From assembly GCF_020907985.1 (NCBI RefSeq), contig NZ_JAJJPA010000022.1:54544-118543 (forward strand): a stretch of 64,000 nt of DNA, in the 5' to 3' direction. Every line of letters starts with the position of its first letter. The stretch's first letter is position 1. The notes beneath the pieces are model-generated. The model was not told the origin of the DNA. It ran no database searches and was given only the letters and a program-made list of their open reading frames with translations. Position numbers and translations under genes: made by a program. The DNA is from Kitasatospora humi (GTDB lineage: Bacteria; Actinomycetota; Actinomycetes; Streptomycetales; Streptomycetaceae). Of the stretch, positions 59,534 to 64,000 are shown one piece after another.

Positions 59534-60850
59534 GTGGACGGACGTGCGTCCGTCCTGAAAGTGCGACAACTTCAACGCGCGCTATGGACTGCGGCCAAGC
59601 AGTCGCCGGAGCGGCGCTTCCACGCCCTGTACGACCGTGTCCACAGGGGTGACGTCCTGTGGGAGGCATGGGAGCGGGTCCGGGCCAACAGAGGGAGCGC
59701 CGGGGTGGATCGGGTCACCCTGGAGTTCGTGGAGAACCAGTACGGGGTTCGCCGGATGCTCGGCGAACTCCAGCAGGCTCTCCGCTCAGGCACGTATCGT
59801 CCCGCGCCGGCCAGGCGCGTGGACATCCCGAAACCACAGGGTGGCAAGCGGCCGCTGGGCATTCCCACGGTGCGCGACAGGGTGGCCCAGCAGGCGGCGA
59901 AGATCGTCCTGGAGCCGGTGTTCGAGGCGGATTTCCTGCCGTCCTCGTACGGGTACCGGCCCAGGCGGTCGGCGTTGCAGGCGATGGAGCGTCTTCGGAC
60001 GGGCTTCATCGAGGGCCGCTGTGTCGTCGTGGAGTTCGACATCCGCAACTTCTTCGGCGAGATCGACCACGGTCGCCTCCTCGCGGAAGTCGGTCGGCGG
60101 GTGTCGGACCGCAGGGTGCTCAAGCTGCTGCGGTTGTGGCTTCAGGCGGGTGTGATGGTGGACGGGGAGGTTCGGCGGACGGTCGCCGGGACTCCTCAGG
60201 GCGGGGTGATCTCACCTCTGCTGGCCAACATCTACCTGCACGTCCTGGACGCCGAGCTTGCTCGGCGAGGTGTCGGTGAGCTGGTCCGGTACGCGGACGA
60301 CGGTGTCGTTCTGTGTCGGTCGGTGGCCAATGCCCAGGTGGCCTTGGCGGCGGTCGGGGAGATCCTCGGCTCGCTGGGGCTGGAGCTTCATCCGGACAAG
60401 ACGAAGGTGGTCGACCTCAGAGAGGGCCGGGAAGGACTCGACTTCCTCGGCTGCCACTTCAGAGCCCGCTTCTCGGGCCGGATGTGGGAGAAGTACCGCA
60501 AGCGGCGCTTCTACCTGCATCGCTGGCCGTCACAGGCGGCGATGAAGCGACTCCGGGAGAAGGTCCACGACAGGACCGACCGCCGCCGGTCGGGATGGGA
60601 TATCCGTGACGTGATCGCGGAGTTGAATCCGATCCTGCGCGGCTGGGGCGCCTACTTCCGAACCGGGAACGCCGCCCGGAAGTTCAGACAGGTCGATGCC
60701 TACGTGGTGTGGCGGCTTCGCAGCCTCATGGTGAAGAAGCGGGGTCGCAACCTGCGTGCAGGGCAGGCCGCAGTGTGGACGGAAGAGTGGTTCAACGGGC
60801 ACGGCCTGCACCGCCTGCGGGGCACCATCCGCTATCCGAAGACCGCGTAA
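59534..60850 (+). CDS. group II intron-encoded reverse transcriptase/maturase
   Basis: Protein of about 438 residues with an uninterrupted frame. Reverse-transcriptase blocks: GGKRPLGIPTVRDRVAQQAA, VVVEFDIRNFFGEIDH, AGTPQGGVISPLLANIYLH and the catalytic RYADDGVVLC. The maturase X domain follows (GWGAYFRTGNAARKFRQVD). No HNH endonuclease domain at the C-terminus. Start is uncertain: a GTG at 59534 gives a typical length; upstream in-frame TTG 59294 lies in intron RNA. Needed for splicing and retrohoming. Confidence 0.9.
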   Translation: MDGRASVLKVRQLQRALWTAAKQSPERRFHALYDRVHRGDVLWEAWERVRANRGSAGVDRVTLEFVENQYGVRRMLGELQQALRSGTYRPAPARRVDIPKPQGGKRPLGIPTVRDRVAQQAAKIVLEPVFEADFLPSSYGYRPRRSALQAMERLRTGFIEGRCVVVEFDIRNFFGEIDHGRLLAEVGRRVSDRRVLKLLRLWLQAGVMVDGEVRRTVAGTPQGGVISPLLANIYLHVLDAELARRGVGELVRYADDGVVLCRSVANAQVALAAVGEILGSLGLELHPDKTKVVDLREGREGLDFLGCHFRARFSGRMWEKYRKRRFYLHRWPSQAAMKRLREKVHDRTDRRRSGWDIRDVIAELNPILRGWGAYFRTGNAARKFRQVDAYVVWRLRSLMVKKRGRNLRAGQAAVWTEEWFNGHGLHRLRGTIRYPKTA

Positions 60851-60871
60851 CCATGTCAAGAAGATCATCGG

Positions 60872-60906
60872 TAAGCCGTGTGCGGGAAAACCGCACGCAC
60901 GGATTG
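60872..60906 (+). ncRNA. group II intron domain V
   Basis: A 34-base hairpin with AAGCCGTGTGCGG, GAAA-type loop and CCGCACGCACGG. It includes the AGC triad in its 5' strand and matches the highly conserved domain V shape. It starts 21 bases after the reverse-transcriptase stop. Confidence 0.8.
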
Positions 60907-60957
60907 AAAGGGGACGGAGGAACCGGGCCCGACAGGGCACCGCGCCTCCAACTACCA

Positions 60958-61797
60958 ATGGAAAGCAACAACGAGCTCGGTGAGTATCTGCGGGCTCGCC
61001 GCGCGATTGTCACGCCGCGGGACGTCGGGTTGCTCGACGGTGGGGACCGGCGGGTGCCAGGACTGCGGCGGGACGAGGTGGCGCTGCTGGCCGGGGTGAG
61101 CACGGACTACTACATCCGTCTGGAGCAGGGTCGTGAGCGCAACCCGTCCGAGCAGGTGCTCCGGGCGATCGCTGCGGCGCTGCGGCTGGACGGCGCTGCG
61201 GCGGGTCACCTGTTCCGGGTCGGCTTGCCCGTTTTCGCCGCGGCGGCTGCGGTACCTACCGTCGCCCCGGAGTTGGTGCGGCTGATGCACGGCATGCGCG
61301 ACGTGCCGGCCTTCGTGATCGGCGCGGCGCAGGACGTGCTGGCCGCCAACGCGATGGCGCGCGAGCTGTACCGCGGGTTCGCTCGGTATGACAACCTGCT
61401 GCGAATGATCTTCCTCGACCCGTTCGCGCGGGAGTTCTACGTCGACTGGGACAAGGCGGCGCACACCGCGGTGGGCAACCTGCGGGCGTCGTCCTCGCAG
61501 TTCCCCGAGGACGAGCGGATCGAGCGGATCGTCGGCGAGCTGAGCGTGCGCAGCCCGGCTTTCACCGGCCTGTGGGCGCGGTACGAGGTTCGCCCCCGCA
61601 CGCAGGAGGACAAACATTTCCGGCACCCCCGCGTGGGCGAGGTGCGGCTGCACTTCGAGGCACTGGCCGTCACCAGCGCCCCGGGTCAGCACCTGTCCGT
61701 CTACAGCGCGGAACCCGGCAGCGCGAGTGCCGACGCCTTGGCCCTGGTCCGCCGACTGGCCGAGCAGGGATCGGCCCCCACGGTTCAGGACACCTGA
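60958..61797 (+). CDS. XRE/MmyB-type HTH regulator
   Basis: Regulator of 279 residues. N-terminal HTH (ELGEYLRARRAIVTPRDVGL, RDEVALLAGVSTDYYIRLEQ) is the streptomycete XRE type paired with an MmyB-like ligand domain (APELVRLMHGMRDVPAFVI, WDKAAHTAVGNLRASS). Usually next to a divergent oxidoreductase; here an aldo/keto reductase relic follows on the same strand. No ribosome site lies at its ATG because the intron ends two bases upstream; splicing would bring GAGG of the 5' exon about 14 bases before it. Confidence 0.9.
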   Translation: MESNNELGEYLRARRAIVTPRDVGLLDGGDRRVPGLRRDEVALLAGVSTDYYIRLEQGRERNPSEQVLRAIAAALRLDGAAAGHLFRVGLPVFAAAAAVPTVAPELVRLMHGMRDVPAFVIGAAQDVLAANAMARELYRGFARYDNLLRMIFLDPFAREFYVDWDKAAHTAVGNLRASSSQFPEDERIERIVGELSVRSPAFTGLWARYEVRPRTQEDKHFRHPRVGEVRLHFEALAVTSAPGQHLSVYSAEPGSASADALALVRRLAEQGSAPTVQDT

Positions 61798-62091
61798 CCG
61801 ACCACAGCTCCGCCGCCATCCTGGACCACCACACCCGCCACGGCATCGGCTTCATCTCCTGGGTGTCGGTGGCCGCGACCAAGCCCGCCCGCCTCGCCGA
61901 GGCGGCCGTCCGGATCACGACCGCCCATGGCGCCCGGCTGCCCAGGAGGGGCTGGCCTGGCGGCTCGCCCGCTCCGAGCTCGTGCTGCCCATCCCCGGCA
62001 CCTCCAAGGTCCCGTACCTGCAGGACAACCAGGCCGCGGCGACGCTGCGCCTGACCGACACCGAACCGGCGAACTCACCGACGCCGTATGA
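61798..62091 (+). pseudogene. aldo/keto reductase C-terminal fragment
   Basis: Begins THSSAAILDHHTRHGIGFIS, then after a one-base shift reads AQEGLAWRLARSELVLPIPG, TSKVPYLQDNQAAATLRLTD, and a second one-base shift near 62070 brings the stop at 62091. The LPIPGTSKVPYLQDN motif is the C-terminal NADPH site of AKRs. The N-terminal two-thirds is absent. Confidence 0.7.
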
Positions 62092-62174
62092 CCGTACCCC
62101 CGCGGGACCGGCCGTCGTCCTCTGCACCGGCCGGCCCGGCCCTCACCCACTCACCGAAGAAGGCACTTCAAGCC

Positions 62175-62978
62175 ATGCTGCTTCCCTCCACCGAGGCAGG
62201 TCGAGGACGGCCCGTCGTCCTGCTGCACGCCCGCCCCACCGACCGCACCATGTGGGACGCCCACCTTCCGCTGCTCGCCGAGGCGGGCCTGCGGGCCATC
62301 GCCCTGGACCTGCCGGGCCACGGCGACGCGACCGTGCCCGACCGCCGCGAGGTGGCTCCCTGGTCCGACGTGCTCGACACGCTCGACCACCTCGGGGCCG
62401 ACCGCTTCGTGCTCGCCGGGAACTCACTGGGCGCTCTGGTGGCACTCCAGGCCGCCATCACGGCACCCGAGCGGGTCGAGGGCCTGGTACTGGTTGGGTA
62501 CCGGCCCCACGACCAGCCCGCCTCCTCACGTCTGGACGCCGCCTGGGAGGCCGAACGGACGGCGCTGGCCGCCGGCGACCTGGACGCTGCGGTGAAGGCC
62601 GGCGTCCAGGCATGGACCTGGGCCGGAGCCACCGAAAAGGTACACACCCACGCCACCCGCGTGCTCCACCGCCAGTTGACCGAAAGGCTCACCCACGGCG
62701 AACCGCCGCAAGCGGCTGATCCCCTCGGCGCGGGCCCGGCGGCGCTGCGCACGCTCAGGGACGTGCCCGCTCTGGTCGGCGTCGGCGAGTACGACATGCC
62801 CGACTTCCACGAGGGCGGCGAGGGTCTGGTCCGCGTCCTCGATGCGGGTCGGACCACCGTCATCCCCGACGCCGGACATCTCGCACCGCTGGAACAGCCC
62901 GAGGCGTTCTGCGCCCTGCTCCTGGACTTCGTCCGCCGCCTCCCGCAGCGGTCGTTGCCGGCGCACTGGTACGCGTAG
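62175..62978 (+). CDS. alpha/beta hydrolase
   Basis: Serine hydrolase of 267 residues. Oxyanion segment VVLLHARPTDRTMWD, nucleophile elbow LAGNSLGALVAL (Ser in GNSLG), acid in VGVGEYDMPDF and catalytic His in DAGHLAPLEQPEAF. Most similar in shape to haloperoxidase/BphD-type hydrolases; no substrate hint. ATG 62175 is preferred over 62088 because the domain starts there; AAGAAGG lies about ten bases upstream. The preceding reductase relic may be a lost partner. Confidence 0.88.
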   Translation: MLLPSTEAGRGRPVVLLHARPTDRTMWDAHLPLLAEAGLRAIALDLPGHGDATVPDRREVAPWSDVLDTLDHLGADRFVLAGNSLGALVALQAAITAPERVEGLVLVGYRPHDQPASSRLDAAWEAERTALAAGDLDAAVKAGVQAWTWAGATEKVHTHATRVLHRQLTERLTHGEPPQAADPLGAGPAALRTLRDVPALVGVGEYDMPDFHEGGEGLVRVLDAGRTTVIPDAGHLAPLEQPEAFCALLLDFVRRLPQRSLPAHWYA

Positions 62979-63023
62979 GGCTTCCACCACCCGCACGGCC
63001 TGCCAGCCACTGAGCCGGTCGCG

Positions 63024-63167
63024 TCAGCCCAGCCGGGGCCACCACCCGCCGTCCCGCTCCTTCGGCGGGCCGGCCGCGACCTCATCCAGCGCCCGCTCCT
63101 CCTGCGCGGCAAGCTGCGCACGCTGGTCATCGGCGAACTGCACGAGTCCGTGCTGCTCCAGGACCGG
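63024..63167 (-). pseudogene. in-frame continuation after an internal stop
   Basis: Downstream of the TGA the same frame continues PVLEQHGLVQFADDQRAQLA, AQEERALDEVAAGPPKERDG and WWPRLG to a second stop at 63024, with typical codon bias. A single base change (for example CGA to TGA) at 63168-63170 would explain it. This segment probably belongs to the gene at 63168-63902. Confidence 0.6.
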
Positions 63168-63902
63168 TCACGGAATCCAGCCGGCCACCACCCGCTCGGC
63201 CACCGAGAAGTCACTCCCGCAGTCCGGGCAGGCGGCTCGCCCGAACAGGCAACGGATGCCATGAGCCGGCCCCTCCTGGCCGTCCGCCATTGCCCGCGTG
63301 AACAGTCTCTGCGGCAGCTCTGCCAGCTCCTGCACTCGCGCCGGTTGGAGGGGCGACTTCTCCACTTCCTGCAGCGCATAGTCGTCGGTGCAGCAGAAGG
63401 AGTCGTCCTGCCCGATCACCACGAACATGTTGACGCCGCAGTAGGGGCAGTCAACCTCGTATTCCCCGGTCTGCAGGCCGTCCAGGGAGCGGTCCCAGAT
63501 CTCGGCACCCTCAAAGGAGAGCAGGGCCTGCAGCAGGTTCACGTATTCCTCGGCCTCGGCCGTCTGGCTCAGGCGCCGATCGGTGAGCTCGTGCAGGACC
63601 GCAATCGGAGCCGAAAAGACCGTCAGGGGGCTGTCGGGATCGGACAGCCCGGGAGAACATGAAGCGATTGCCCCCGCCGCCAGCAGCACCAAGCCCAGGG
63701 TCTCCGGGCCGGCCGCGGTCGCGATCTCGGCCAAGCGCGGAAGTGCTGCGAAGCTTGCGGTGAAGGCGGTGTCCAGCTGCGGACACAGGTGGTCCATCAG
63801 CTCGGACCACACACCGCTCGGATCGGCTTCGAACCGGTCCAGGAGGCCAGGCACGTGTTCCGCAGAACCGCACGCGTCGGTGAGCGTCGACCAGTCCGTC
63901 AT
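63168..63902 (-). CDS. zinc-ribbon hypothetical protein, interrupted at its end
   Basis: Starts MTDWSTLTDACGSAEHVPGL with repeated helical segments like a HEAT/armadillo fold (AALPRLAEIATAAGPETLGL), then two zinc knuckles (YCGVNMFVVIG after CPYC, and later AACPDCGSDF). No enzyme motif. It ends at a TGA (63168) that is in frame with 47 more codons (63024-63167), so the intact product was probably longer. Upstream TTG at 63947 is possible. Confidence 0.7.
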   Translation of the reverse strand: MTDWSTLTDACGSAEHVPGLLDRFEADPSGVWSELMDHLCPQLDTAFTASFAALPRLAEIATAAGPETLGLVLLAAGAIASCSPGLSDPDSPLTVFSAPIAVLHELTDRRLSQTAEAEEYVNLLQALLSFEGAEIWDRSLDGLQTGEYEVDCPYCGVNMFVVIGQDDSFCCTDDYALQEVEKSPLQPARVQELAELPQRLFTRAMADGQEGPAHGIRCLFGRAACPDCGSDFSVAERVVAGWIP

Positions 63903-64000
63903 GCGGTTATCCAACCAGGCGGCTTTGGGCAGGTTGCACCGGGTCAAGCGACTCCAAGATCATTCACGCAGATCCGGTCAGAGCCGTTTTCCGAGATCCT
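63903..64000. other. window end, upstream of zinc-ribbon gene
   Basis: Promoter region of the minus-strand gene. No complete feature visible. Confidence 0.35.

Larger units (their letters stand above)
58454..60955 (+). mobile_element. group II intron
   Basis: About 2.5 kb. The 5' end GTGCG at 58454 has the group II consensus (GUGYG). The preceding CGACGA pairs perfectly with TCGTCG at 58641, a candidate IBS1/EBS1 contact. An intron-encoded reverse transcriptase occupies the middle, domain V lies at about 60872-60906, and a domain VI-like stem (GGAGG...CCTCC) ends at CTAC (60955). The 3' boundary is two bases before the ATG of the HTH gene. Ends are inferred, not tested. Confidence 0.75.

Overview
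The window is high-GC DNA (roughly 70% G+C by eye) with strong third-position G/C bias, GGAGG-type ribosome sites, GTG/TTG starts, a probable leaderless transcript and an actinobacterial initiator tRNA-Met. Gene content (BrkB/YihY, PAP2-diacylglycerol kinase fusion, YhgE/Pip, Usp, XRE-NACHT membrane NTPase, MmyB-type HTH regulator, DUF5937/ArsR regulator, DUF6262 transposition protein) points to a Streptomyces, Kitasatospora or Streptacidiphilus-like chromosome, probably an accessory or arm-proximal part because gene fragments are frequent.

0-8.1 kb: Usp + MFS exporter (overlapping), pirin with a palindromic operator, Lrp/AsnC regulator with a probable leaderless promoter, a methyltransferase, a 50-residue protein, a geranylgeranyl-reductase-type flavoprotein and a DHA1-type MFS exporter.

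8.3-20.3 kb: two related amine or amino-acid utilisation loci. Locus A: metal-dependent amidohydrolase and APC permease (-) facing a TetR regulator and a DAO-family FAD oxidoreductase (+); nearly the same inverted repeat precedes both the regulator/permease promoter and the oxidoreductase. Locus B: a closely similar oxidoreductase, a small cupin and a second APC permease, all on -. Pseudogene fragments and a LapA-like and an SRPBCC protein lie between them.

20.9-27 kb: tRNA-fMet, a lipoprotein, GNAT and DHFR-like enzymes, and a protein with two zeta-toxin-like kinase domains, the second degenerate.

27-33 kb: a candidate minimal biosynthetic locus: a condensation-like/adenylation/carrier synthetase without a release domain, an MFS exporter and a divergent ArsR/DUF5937 regulator.

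33-43 kb: hypothetical and coiled-coil proteins, an XRE-NACHT-membrane NTPase, a lipoprotein and a secreted NlpC/P60-like peptidase with a seven-unit propeller-like repeat tail, then a graveyard of gene fragments.

43-51 kb: envelope genes (BrkB/YihY, PAP2-DGK fusion, DUF6458-like, proline-rich peptide, YhgE/Pip with a motif-poor ABC-type ATPase).

51-64 kb: a mobile-element scrapyard: IS630 copy, decayed ISL3 transposase, decayed Tn554-type integrase with a DUF6262 partner, tyrosine-recombinase and ImuA-like fragments, and a complete-looking group II intron placed directly before the start codon of an HTH regulator. Intact genes between these include a HAD phosphatase, a nucleotidyltransferase, an alpha/beta hydrolase and a zinc-ribbon protein cut by an in-frame stop. 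All assignments come from reading the sequence; no database search was run.
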